Assembly: GCA_964343305.1 (NCBI GenBank)
Contig: CAYFJO010000568.1
Location: forward strand, 1 to 6,409
From: CAYFJO01 sp964343305
GTDB lineage: Bacteria; Planctomycetota; Planctomycetia; Pirellulales; Pirellulaceae
DNA length: 6,409 nucleotides
Direction of reading: 5' to 3'
Each line of letters opens with the position of its first letter. The first letter of the stretch is position 1. A program made the translations under genes and the position numbers. Of the stretch, positions 1-5,880 are shown in pieces. Below the pieces are notes generated by a model, which saw only the letters and a program-made list of their open reading frames with translations, had not been told where the DNA came from and ran no database searches.

Positions 1-595
1 GATGATATGTCAGAAGAAAGATCGCTCCGCTATCGATTCCACCCGAGAACAACACGCCGATCGGCTTGCCCATGTCAATCGAATCCAACCATTGATCGAT
101 TTTGTCAGCAACCGCGCCAACATACGCGCCGCCGATTTCATCAAGATCCGCGTTCAACGGCTGATCGGGTGATGTCACAAATCGTTGATAAACAGGATTC
201 GGATCGGGACAACCGACCAACGCGATTTCCGTGAGGTGATGTGCCGGTACCATCCGCGTGTACGACGGATGAAATTGATCGTGCAGACCTTCGCCGCGCA
301 AATAATCGCTGATCTCATCGATTCGCTCCGCCACGATCAGACAGGGACCCTCGGCACGCTTGGCCATAAAGTAGCGCATCGGACGGCCAATCGAACGCGC
401 CATCCGAACCATCGTGCCGTGCTGGTGCAGCAACGCGAACTGACCATCAATCTGTCGGATTTGCCGCGGATCGCCCGAACCGACTCGCTCGGCGACTTCT
501 TCGGTTGACATGTTGAAAATGACATTCGCCGCCGGATCAAGCAAATTCACGAGTTTCTGGACAACTGCTTGATGGGCAACGGTTTGATGGTGCAT
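1..595 (-). CDS. Asparagine synthase-family protein with a non-canonical amidotransferase half (N-terminal part; 3' end off window)
   Basis: The frame is open from an ATG at 595 to the window edge, giving 198 codons. An AAGGG-like ribosome site lies about 8 nt upstream of the start. Residues about 48-130 resemble the later part of a class II glutamine amidotransferase domain: IDGQFALL, then VRMARSIGRPMRYF where AsnB has its ARDxxGxxPLYY strand, then a VPAHHL segment like the PPGH strand. Residues 178-191 read PIGVLFSGGIDSGA, the ATP-pyrophosphatase loop (SGGIDS, 184-189) that adenylates the substrate carboxylate in asparagine synthetase and beta-lactam synthetase. The N-terminus is MHHQTV rather than MCGI, so the Cys nucleophile that releases ammonia from glutamine is absent. 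It may use another amine donor or free ammonia. It is divergent from the phosphofructokinase gene. Family placement is firm; substrate is unknown. Confidence 0.82.
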   Translation of the reverse strand, partial: MHHQTVAHQAVVQKLVNLLDPAANVIFNMSTEEVAERVGSGDPRQIRQIDGQFALLHQHGTMVRMARSIGRPMRYFMAKRAEGPCLIVAERIDEISDYLRGEGLHDQFHPSYTRMVPAHHLTEIALVGCPDPNPVYQRFVTSPDQPLNADLDEIGGAYVGAVADKIDQWLDSIDMGKPIGVLFSGGIDSGAIFLLTYH

Positions 596-729
596 TGCGC
601 GAACCCTTGAAGAAAAGAAGGAGGCCGGAAGCGTAGCCTGATCTTTAGATGTCAAAATGGCGGATGCTCATATTGTTGCCGATTCCCGCTGGCACGCAAC
701 ACGTTCATGACGCAAACACAAAAAACAAA

Positions 730-735
730 TATACT
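730..735 (+). promoter_or_regulatory. Candidate -10 box for the phosphofructokinase gene
   Basis: TATACT matches the sigma-70 -10 consensus at five of six positions and lies 33 nt before the ATG at 769, in the A-rich part of the divergent intergenic region. No convincing -35 hexamer is seen 16-18 nt upstream, so this is a weak call. Confidence 0.25.
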
Positions 736-768
736 CGGTGTGTCTCAAGTCAACGAAAAGGAGCGAGG

Positions 769-1758
769 ATGCGAATCGGCGTGTTTTGCAGTGGTGGTGA
801 TGCCCCAGGGATGAACTCTTGCGTTAGGTCCGCGGTCCGCAACGCGATCGCGCAGGGTCAAGAAGTCGTTGGTATCCAACGTGGTTACAACGGCCTGCTA
901 AATGAAGATTTCTTCGTCAATCGTGACGGCCAGCCGCTCATGACCCTCCGATCCGTGTCCGGTTGGTCACGGTTCGGAGGTGCTTTTTTGCGCAGCAGCC
1001 GTAGCGAAGAGTTTCGAACCGAATCGGGACAGCAGAAGGCCGCGGCGAACCTGGTCCGCAACAAGATCGATGCCTTGCTGCCCATTGGCGGTGACGGCAC
1101 TTTTCATGGCGCGGTCGATTTAGCCAAGCATTGGCCAGGCCAAATCATTGGTTGTCCGGGAACGATCGACAACGACTTGATGGGCACGGATTATACGATT
1201 GGGTTTTCCACCGCGGTTCAAACCGCCGTCGAGGCCGTGGACAAGATACGCGACACGGCTGAAAGCCACGAGCGGATGTTTGTCGTCGAAGTCATGGGCC
1301 GGCATAGCGGGTACATCGCAGTCCACACGGCACTGGCTGCCGGTGCCGAAATCGTTGCCCTGCCCGAAACGATCACCGACGTGGACGCCATCTTGTCGCG
1401 TTTGAACGAACTCAAGAAGAGGCGAAGATCTTCTGTCATGATGATTGTCGCGGAAGGTGACGAAGGGGGCGGTTCTGAGATCTTGAATCAGAGATTGAAA
1501 GACGCTGGCTGTCCATTTCCAACACGCGTTGTTATCCTCGGCCACCTGCAACGCGGTGGCACGCCAACGCCTGAAGACCGCATTCGGGCAACGCAAATGG
1601 GAAACGCCGCGGTCGACGCGATTCTTGCAGGCGAAACAGGCAAGATGCTCGGCATCGTCAGCGGCCAGCCAACTTTGACAACGTTTGAGCAAACGTACGC
1701 GCAACACCGGCCCATTCCCCAACAACTCTTGGACGTCGTTGATGCAATGAGTCGCTGA
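769..1758 (+). CDS. pfkA: ATP-dependent 6-phosphofructokinase
   Basis: This 329-residue cytoplasmic enzyme phosphorylates fructose 6-phosphate to fructose 1,6-bisphosphate, the committing step of glycolysis. Its length is typical of the PfkA family. Visible motifs are SGGDAPGMN (8-16, nucleotide loop), IGGDGT (106-111), PGTIDNDLMGTDYTIGF (130-146, with catalytic Asp134 matching E. coli Asp127), VEVMGRHSG (173-181), the sugar-phosphate Glu200, and GHLQRGG (258-264). Gly110 and Gly131 occupy the positions of E. coli Gly104 and Gly124. Pyrophosphate-dependent enzymes carry Asp and Lys there, so ATP is the predicted donor. The ATG at 769 was chosen over an in-frame ATG at 649 because the homologous N-terminus MRIGVFCSGGD starts there and an AAAAGGAG ribosome site precedes it. 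It appears monocistronic and converges with the next gene. Confidence 0.96.
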   Translation: MRIGVFCSGGDAPGMNSCVRSAVRNAIAQGQEVVGIQRGYNGLLNEDFFVNRDGQPLMTLRSVSGWSRFGGAFLRSSRSEEFRTESGQQKAAANLVRNKIDALLPIGGDGTFHGAVDLAKHWPGQIIGCPGTIDNDLMGTDYTIGFSTAVQTAVEAVDKIRDTAESHERMFVVEVMGRHSGYIAVHTALAAGAEIVALPETITDVDAILSRLNELKKRRRSSVMMIVAEGDEGGGSEILNQRLKDAGCPFPTRVVILGHLQRGGTPTPEDRIRATQMGNAAVDAILAGETGKMLGIVSGQPTLTTFEQTYAQHRPIPQQLLDVVDAMSR

Positions 1759-1767
1759 ATTCAGCGA
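1752..1767. terminator. Perfect hairpin between two convergent genes, possible bidirectional terminator
   Basis: The 16-nt palindrome TCGCTGAATTCAGCGA folds as a 6-bp stem with an AAUU loop. It overlaps the phosphofructokinase stop codon and lies 16 nt beyond the stop of the convergent redoxin-like gene. No U-tract follows on either strand, so it is not a canonical intrinsic terminator. It may instead stabilise the 3' ends or slow polymerase. Confidence 0.3.
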
Positions 1768-1783
1768 TGCACGACCACCTGCC

Positions 1784-2353
1784 TCAATCCAGAATCTTGC
1801 TCGAATCCTGAATCAACGATTCAATTGTGCTCGGCTCAAAACTTGCTTCGCCGAACACCCGATTCACTTCGACCTTGCCGCCGTCCCACATCATTACCGT
1901 CACGGCGGCATCGGGATCGATTGCGTAGTTTTCACGCAGCACACTTTGTGTGTCACGAAAGATCGTCAGCGGCGTGCGTCGCAGACCTTGCTCTTCGGCG
2001 ATTCGCTTGAGTTGTTTTTCGGCGGCAAAAACATCGTCTGCCAGATAAACAACAAACGCCGCCATCCGCTGTTCACGATTCTTCGAAACCGTGTTGTCAA
2101 TCTCCTTGACCAACTTGACCAACTCGTCGTTCAACTGCCACGTAAAGATGCTCACCACGGGCCGCGATCCATAGCGGCAGTAATAGCACAACGTCTTGCC
2201 GGCCGCCGGCCCCGTGCAATCGCGAACGTTGAACGGACTGGGACGCTCGCCGACTTGCAGCCCTGACCGCAATTCTTCGCCAATGCTGATTCCAGCAGTC
2301 AAAACCATCACCAGGATTGTCACCAATCCATCGATCCATTTTCGCTCAGGCAC
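1784..2353 (-). CDS. Exported or membrane-anchored CxxC redoxin-like protein
   Basis: The protein has 189 residues from a GTG start at 2353. That start is favoured by an AGAGG ribosome site 7 nt upstream and by the signal that follows; the frame stays open further upstream, but that part looks non-coding. Residues 1-6 are charged (MPERKW) and residues about 9-24 form one hydrophobic helix, a signal peptide or membrane anchor without a lipobox cysteine. The rest would lie outside the cytoplasm. LQVGERPSPFNVRDCTGP (32-49) resembles the opening strand of peroxiredoxin/redoxin domains, and Cys56-Tyr-Tyr-Cys59 is a CxxC pair. Then come PVVSIFTW (65-72), AAFVVYLADD (98-107) and AAVTVMMWDGGKV (149-161), alternating strands as in a thioredoxin fold. 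CxxC sits before the strand rather than after it, so this is not a standard thioredoxin. A structural disulfide or metal/haem-linked role is possible. Confidence 0.72.
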   Translation of the reverse strand: MPERKWIDGLVTILVMVLTAGISIGEELRSGLQVGERPSPFNVRDCTGPAAGKTLCYYCRYGSRPVVSIFTWQLNDELVKLVKEIDNTVSKNREQRMAAFVVYLADDVFAAEKQLKRIAEEQGLRRTPLTIFRDTQSVLRENYAIDPDAAVTVMMWDGGKVEVNRVFGEASFEPSTIESLIQDSSKILD

Positions 2354-2394
2354 GGAACTACCTCTTTTGCATTCAGTGTGAACAGGCGTTGCTA

Positions 2395-2423
2395 AAGATA
2401 ATCCACACGCGGTTAGGGTGCAA
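2395..2423 (-). promoter_or_regulatory. Candidate sigma-70 promoter of the redoxin-like gene
   Basis: On the minus strand TTGCAC (2418-2423) and TATCTT (2395-2400) are separated by 17 nt, 41 nt upstream of the GTG start. Spacing is ideal, but the hexamers match consensus at only three and four positions respectively. Confidence 0.33.
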
Positions 2424-2447
2424 CAATCCGCGCTATCCTGGATTGTT
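2422..2447. repeat. 8-bp perfect dyad, possible operator
   Basis: AACAATCC (2422-2429) and GGATTGTT (2440-2447) are exact inverted copies separated by 10 nt. Each half could bind one subunit of a dimeric regulator. The left half overlaps the candidate -35 box of the redoxin-like gene, so a repressor here would block that promoter. Function is inferred only from symmetry and position. Confidence 0.3.
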
Positions 2448-2527
2448 CGTGAAAGAGTGGGGTGTGTGTAGCAAACCTTCGCGTTTCGGTGTGTTGCGCA
2501 CGGTACTCCAATCGTAGCAGCTCGATG

Positions 2528-2555
2528 ATTAAGGCAAGGGGACAGCACCGCTAGC
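2528..2555 (+). repeat. 28-bp direct repeat, left copy
   Basis: This stretch begins ATTAAGGCAAGGGGACAG and ends in the palindrome GCTAGC. It is identical over all 28 positions to 5738-5765, in the same orientation. Flanking bases differ immediately on both sides, so the repeat unit is sharply bounded. It lies 85 nt beyond the stop of the VOC gene and forms the left boundary of the operon block. It could be a dispersed REP-like element, an end of a transposable element, or a recombination scar. Confidence 0.85.
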
Positions 2556-2640
2556 TTTGAGAGGATGCTGTTTTCTAAATCGCCTCGATCCATGCGGGGC
2601 TGGCAATCGCCACTTTCTGGAAAACGGCTCGACAAGATTG

Positions 2641-3099
2641 TCACGAACCGTTGGCCGTGGAGGCCTCGGAATCTTCCCTGCGCTGCTCCAAAAGCTCGAA
2701 CACGCCGTATTCCTTGCTGAACACCCACGCGACGAGGCGGTTTTCATAGACAGGTGTCGGCCGCGGAGCACGTATCTGATGGAATCCCGCGAGTCGGCAG
2801 ATCGCGATCGCGTTCTCAATAGCTGGCACCTCATAGCAGAGGTGCAGCAGCTTGACTCCCTCTTTCAGATTCCTGGCGATCGGTGACTTTTCCCCGTACG
2901 GCTCGAGAAGCTCAATCGTGACCCCATGGACATCAACGAAGGCCATCGTCACACCCGCTTCCTCGTCCAAGACCGTCTCGGAAGACGGGCTGAGTTCCCG
3001 GATCGATTGTACCGCCACGCCAACGTGATGCAGCCTGCCACCTGGCCCGAAAAAGTCATGCCGTGCGACTTCTTGGTTGCTGGGAGAAAATCCTGCCAT
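2641..3099 (-). CDS. VOC/glyoxalase-fold protein, methylmalonyl-CoA epimerase-like; last gene of the operon
   Basis: The 152-residue protein starts at the ATG at 3099; an upstream in-frame ATG at 3210 lies inside the ACP gene and is rejected. An AAGG ribosome site lies about 8 nt upstream. It holds one pair of beta-alpha-beta-beta-beta modules: LHHVGVAVQSI (23-33), VTIELLEP (60-67), VKLLHLCYEV (82-91) and VFELLEQ (133-139). His25, Glu63, His86 and Glu135 match the 2-His-2-acidic metal site of the vicinal oxygen chelate superfamily, as in methylmalonyl-CoA epimerase and glyoxalase I. The loop between the first His and the first Glu is shorter than in classical epimerases. With an ACP gene 25 nt upstream, an epimerase or isomerase acting on an acyl thioester is a reasonable guess, but the substrate is not established. 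Confidence 0.85.
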   Translation of the reverse strand: MAGFSPSNQEVARHDFFGPGGRLHHVGVAVQSIRELSPSSETVLDEEAGVTMAFVDVHGVTIELLEPYGEKSPIARNLKEGVKLLHLCYEVPAIENAIAICRLAGFHQIRAPRPTPVYENRLVAWVFSKEYGVFELLEQRREDSEASTANGS

Positions 3100-3110
3100 G
3101 GGGAAACCTT

Positions 3111-3164
3111 GTTGAGGATGCGGGTTAGTCGAACATCGTTGAGGGTGCAGGTGAGTCGAGCATC
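3111..3164. repeat. 27-bp imperfect tandem duplication at the 3' end of the ACP gene
   Basis: Units 3111-3137 and 3138-3164 agree at 23 of 27 positions. Each begins GTTGAGG and ends in CATC. Read on the minus strand, unit two encodes MLDSPAPST and unit one would encode MFDxPASST, where x is the current TAA stop. The ACP stop codon therefore lies inside one copy of the duplication, and the same copy forms most of the ACP-VOC spacer. Confidence 0.8.
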
Positions 3165-3439
3165 TCACCGAGAAGCGATGAGAGTCGGCCGATCGTAAGA
3201 GGAGCGTCATCGGTGATCTCGATGATCTCCATCAGACTGATGGACTTGTGAAAGGTTCGTTCAATAGCTTTCTCGACTTCAATGGCGAAAGCGACAAAGT
3301 TCATCGAGTCGAGCGTTCCAGACTCGCCGATAAGGACCGTGTCGAGTGCCTTATCGACTGCATCTTTCCGTTCGAGCGTTCGATTGAGCTCGTCGATGGC
3401 GTCGTAGATCAACTGGATGGTCTCTTTGTTTCGCTCCAT
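3125..3439 (-). CDS. Acyl carrier protein
   Basis: This 104-residue acidic protein carries acyl intermediates as a thioester on a 4'-phosphopantetheine arm in the cytoplasm. The attachment site is Ser45 in GTLDSMNFV (41-49), the DSM variant of the DSL motif at the start of helix II. EVEKAIERTF (54-63), ITDDAPLTIGRLSSLLGEML (75-94) fit helices II to IV of the ACP fold. The N-terminal ~25 residues (MERNKETIQLIYDAIDELN) make a longer helix I than in AcpP, and the C-terminus extends about ten residues beyond the fold. The ATG has a strong GAGGAG ribosome site 4 nt upstream. The gene sits 46 nt after the acyltransferase gene and 25 nt before the VOC gene. Such a dedicated ACP is normally activated by a phosphopantetheinyl transferase encoded elsewhere; none is in this window. 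Confidence 0.9.
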   Translation of the reverse strand: MERNKETIQLIYDAIDELNRTLERKDAVDKALDTVLIGESGTLDSMNFVAFAIEVEKAIERTFHKSISLMEIIEITDDAPLTIGRLSSLLGEMLDSPAPSTMFD

Positions 3440-3485
3440 GGGTCTCCTCAGGTTGGATGGGTCGGCTTTGAAGTTTCGTGATTCG

Positions 3486-4202
3486 TTACAGGGAAACCGA
3501 GTCTTTTTGGCTTTGGCTGAATTCGTCAAGCGTAGGAAATTTCTCGGGCTTGGTTTTCCACACGGTCTTGGCGGGGATGCCCATAACGGTTTGCCCGGGC
3601 GGTACGTTCTGCATGACCACCGAATTGGCGCCGATGGTGGCCCAGGCTCCGATCTTGACATCGGGAAGGATCGAGGCGTTGGTGCCGATGTACACTCCGT
3701 CTTCGACCTGCACGCGCGCGTTGATGACGGCGTTCGGGGCCACGACACAGCAGCGCCCCACGCGAGAACCGTAACCCACGACACCTGCCACCAGAACCAT
3801 GGAAGCCTCGCCCACGCTGGAAAGCGCGCCGACAATGGCGTTCTGGTAGAGAGCCACGTCGCTTGCCAATTCGACTCCCATGGGATCGACACTCGGGTGG
3901 ACGAGCTGCGCGAAGGGGATCTTGTATTGGCTGATCTTCTTAAACATCGCGCACCGCTTCGGTGTTGTCCGCGCGACCAGATTCACCACTTCCGAAGATT
4001 CCGGATCGGCCTCTCCGAGTAGCGAGCAGGGGCCCGCAATCTCGATTCCCAGAATCGAATCACCGTGTTTCGATTCGTCGTCGTCGAGTAGGACCAATCG
4101 TTCCCAACGAGATTGCATCTCGTTGATCCTCAGCGCGAGCCGGCTCCCCTCGGAGTTTCCAGCTCCGCAAATGTAGAGTGTCTTCATGATTGTCGTTTTC
4201 AT
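3486..4202 (-). CDS. Left-handed beta-helix acyltransferase, NeuD/PglD-like
   Basis: The 238-residue protein has the two-domain NeuD/PglD layout. Residues 6-100 form a Rossmann-like sugar-nucleotide-binding part: LYICGAGNSEG (9-19), LVLLDDDE (36-43), VHPSVDP (101-107). Residues about 108-200 carry hexapeptide repeats of a left-handed beta-helix, including VGEASMVLVAG, VGRCCVVAPNAVI, VEDGVYIGTNASILP and IGAWATIGANSVV. The tail VMGIPAKTV (206-214) is the usual capping motif. Relatives acylate amino or sialic-acid-type sugars for surface glycans, using acetyl-CoA. By ungapped hand alignment the catalytic His of C. jejuni PglD (in VIEHECVIG) falls at Tyr144 in VVGYGSRVG, so this enzyme may work differently or be impaired. 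A second in-frame ATG at 4187 gives MKTLYICGAGN and is an equally possible start; neither has a clear ribosome site. It follows the radical SAM gene by 30 nt. Confidence 0.87.
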   Translation of the reverse strand: MKTTIMKTLYICGAGNSEGSRLALRINEMQSRWERLVLLDDDESKHGDSILGIEIAGPCSLLGEADPESSEVVNLVARTTPKRCAMFKKISQYKIPFAQLVHPSVDPMGVELASDVALYQNAIVGALSSVGEASMVLVAGVVGYGSRVGRCCVVAPNAVINARVQVEDGVYIGTNASILPDVKIGAWATIGANSVVMQNVPPGQTVMGIPAKTVWKTKPEKFPTLDEFSQSQKDSVSL

Positions 4203-4232
4203 GGTAGTCGTCCGTCGTTGAGCTTTACTTGC

Positions 4233-5171
4233 TTACCGAGTGCTGTGCGCAATCCGGGACTCTGTCCGGTCATCCACCCTCTGCGCGGCCCCGGTCATCC
4301 AATCCTCGCACTGCTGGCACCGGTCAGGAAGCTCGTTGAATCTCCTCTCGAGGTGCAGCCGCCGGTAAGCACCGAGTTTTTCCCAGAGCACCGCGAGCGA
4401 CTCCTGCCAGACATTGCCAACGCCCTCGTCTCCCTCGGTATCACCAGGACACCGCGGCACGCGACCATCCCAGAGAACGTGCATCATGGTGATGGCCCAA
4501 GGACAGGGGATGCGCGACTCGTTGGGGATCTTCATCGACGTATCAAATCTCCCACCCCAGCTCAGCTTGTTCCGAATCTTCAGGGTGGCGCCCAAGTCCA
4601 ACCAGTGGGCATTGAAATCGTCGATTTCGTGCTCGTTTTCGTCCATGACGATGAACTGCACTTGAACTTCTGTTCCGTCTCCGCGTGCATCTCGCCGCGC
4701 CAGGAAATGTTCCGCGTTGGCATAGAGCTCATCGCGGTTGCCATTGACGCGGATCTTGTCATAGGTTTCCCGGGAGAATCCATCAACGCCAAAGACGACG
4801 AGGTCAACACCCGAGTCGAGGATTGGATCAGCGAGTTCCGGCTTGAGCAGCATTCCGTTGGTGTTGATGTTGAGCGACGTCAACCCGATTGACTTTCCAT
4901 ATTTGATCATCCGAATGAGGAGTTCGGGCTCGAGAAGCGGCTCTCCGCAGAATGAGAACCAGCACTGCGTATCCGGAGACAATTCCGCAATCTCGTCGGC
5001 GCACTTTTCCCAGAGCGGAAACGGCATGACGCCCTTGGGGCGCTGCATGTTCGGATGATGACACATCGAGCACGCGAGATTACATTCCGCACACACTTCG
5101 ACAGCGAACCGGGTCGGAAACGACAGTTCACGGAGTGTCTTGGCAACTCTGGTGAGTTCAGGGTCGATCAT
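4233..5171 (-). CDS. Radical SAM enzyme with SPASM/twitch C-terminal domain; first gene of the operon
   Basis: The 312-residue protein carries Cys30-x3-Cys34-x2-Cys37 (CNLACSMC), which holds the 4Fe-4S cluster that cleaves S-adenosylmethionine to a 5'-deoxyadenosyl radical. FCGEPLLEPELL (74-85) is the GGEP-type SAM-binding strand, NINTNGMLL (101-109) and VVFGVDG (125-131) are further barrel strands. The C-terminal part has Cys223 (IPCPWAITMMHVLWDG), Cys241 (RCPGD), GNVW (252-255), and Cys285-x2-Cys288 followed by Trp291. This is the twitch/SPASM pattern of four cysteines for one auxiliary cluster. Relatives modify peptides, sugars or cofactors; the substrate here cannot be read from sequence. 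Extra Cys27, Cys57 and Cys70 have no assigned role. The ATG at 5171 follows a clear AGGAG (5178-5182). A promoter should lie in 5172-5605, but none is convincing. Confidence 0.92.
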   Translation of the reverse strand: MIDPELTRVAKTLRELSFPTRFAVEVCAECNLACSMCHHPNMQRPKGVMPFPLWEKCADEIAELSPDTQCWFSFCGEPLLEPELLIRMIKYGKSIGLTSLNINTNGMLLKPELADPILDSGVDLVVFGVDGFSRETYDKIRVNGNRDELYANAEHFLARRDARGDGTEVQVQFIVMDENEHEIDDFNAHWLDLGATLKIRNKLSWGGRFDTSMKIPNESRIPCPWAITMMHVLWDGRVPRCPGDTEGDEGVGNVWQESLAVLWEKLGAYRRLHLERRFNELPDRCQQCEDWMTGAAQRVDDRTESRIAHSTR

Positions 5172-5605
5172 TTATAGCTCCTGCAAAAAAGCGAGGCTTA
5201 ACGAAAAAAATGGAGTGCGCTCTCAACATCTGGTGCCATCGCATTTGCTCTTGGAACACAGTCAAGCTCGCCGATCGCCAGGCAAGATACGGCACCATTG
5301 AATTCCGGCACAAAACGATCAGCAGGTTTGTCGAACTGTCCAAACAGTGGTTATTTTCTCACGAATTTACTGCCGCGCAGATATTGCCCCTCACTGGGTG
5401 GCTGGTTGGCCACCGTTGCTCACTCATCATCGATGGCATTGAGAATACCCTCGACCGGCGTGCCACAGCGCCGCTTCTTACCTCTAATTCAAAGGCAAAA
5501 AGCCGCCCCCGAAGATCTCCATTCGAACCCTTGCGGACTCATGGAGCGGGAAAAAACTACGTACTATCTACTCTAACATCTCCGTGGCAAGATGCAACCT
5601 GAAGA
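5172..5605. other. Gene-free stretch upstream of the operon
   Basis: Reading all six frames gives only short open frames without recognisable domains. The longest (5210-5602, plus strand, 130 codons) has no upstream ribosome site and a low-complexity basic second half. The segment next to 5171 holds A/T tracts near 5187-5210 and must contain the operon leader. TTGAGA at 5228-5233 read on the minus strand is followed at 17 nt by a poor -10, so no promoter is called. Confidence 0.5.
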
Positions 5606-5613
5606 AACGTTTG

Positions 5614-5723
5614 GGTAGTGTCCCAACAGTGTGGGGCAATTGTCAGCACCACGTCAATAAGTTTGCCGACACGATAGAATTCGTGACCGTCAGCCGCGAC
5701 CCCCACACTATTAGGACACTTCC
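5614..5723. mobile_element. MITE-like element, 110 bp, with 23-bp inverted ends and 8-bp target duplication
   Basis: The left end (5614-5636) starts GGTAGTGTCC and ends AGTGTGGGG. The right end (5701-5723), read on the minus strand, starts GGAAGTGTCC and also ends AGTGTGGGG; 20 of 23 positions agree. AACGTTTG lies directly outside both ends, at 5606-5613 and 5724-5731, as expected of an 8-bp target-site duplication. The 64-bp interior codes for nothing, so the element must depend on a transposase elsewhere. An 8-bp duplication with GG-starting ends is known for several families (for example IS1595, IS256, IS1), so the parent is not assigned. It lies 6 nt from the right copy of the 28-bp direct repeat. 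Confidence 0.8.
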
Positions 5724-5737
5724 AACGTTTGAGGGCA

Positions 5738-5765
5738 ATTAAGGCAAGGGGACAGCACCGCTAGC
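5738..5765 (+). repeat. 28-bp direct repeat, right copy
   Basis: All 28 positions match 2528-2555 in the same orientation. It lies between the MITE-like element and the carbamoyltransferase fragment. The two copies are 3,210 bp apart (start to start), and everything of the radical SAM operon falls between them. Confidence 0.85.
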
Positions 5766-5789
5766 AAACATGTCGGCTCGTTAGTGATG

Positions 5790-5818
5790 TTGACACTTAA
5801 ATTCCCGCCCAGTAACGT
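5790..5818 (+). promoter_or_regulatory. Candidate sigma-70 promoter before the carbamoyltransferase fragment
   Basis: A perfect -35 TTGACA (5790-5795) is followed after 17 nt by TAACGT (5813-5818), which keeps the first two and last bases of the -10 consensus. It begins 25 nt after the right 28-bp repeat and lies 63 nt before the ATG at 5881. It could still drive the downstream membrane-protein gene. Confidence 0.35.
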
Positions 5819-5880
5819 CTGCCGCCCATTTCGATGATGGCGATATTGCCGAATCCCGCGTTTTTAATGAGGCTGTCATC

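Noticed and set aside
649..768. Upstream in-frame ATG that would lengthen the phosphofructokinase by 40 residues
   Set aside because: The extra sequence has no family match, whereas the ATG at 769 has a ribosome site and begins the conserved N-terminus.
1120..1725. 201-codon minus-strand open frame inside the phosphofructokinase gene
   Set aside because: It is a shadow of the strongly conserved plus-strand gene, with no protein-family character.
2354..2728. N-terminal extension of the redoxin-like frame to an ATG at 2728
   Set aside because: It passes through the 28-bp repeat and the candidate promoter, lacks protein-like character, and would bury the hydrophobic signal mid-protein.
5185..5215. 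Small AAGC-CTC-GCTT hairpin followed by a T-run on the minus strand, just before the radical SAM gene
   Set aside because: A four-base stem is too weak for an intrinsic terminator or attenuator, and A/T runs are common here.
5530..5560. Sequence resembling a tRNA T-loop on the minus strand (GGTTCGAATGG)
   Set aside because: The bases flanking the loop do not form a T stem and no anticodon or acceptor arm can be built around it.
5210..5602. 130-codon open frame on the plus strand in the gene-free region
   Set aside because: No ribosome site, no recognisable domain, and an unstructured basic second half. It looks like chance openness.
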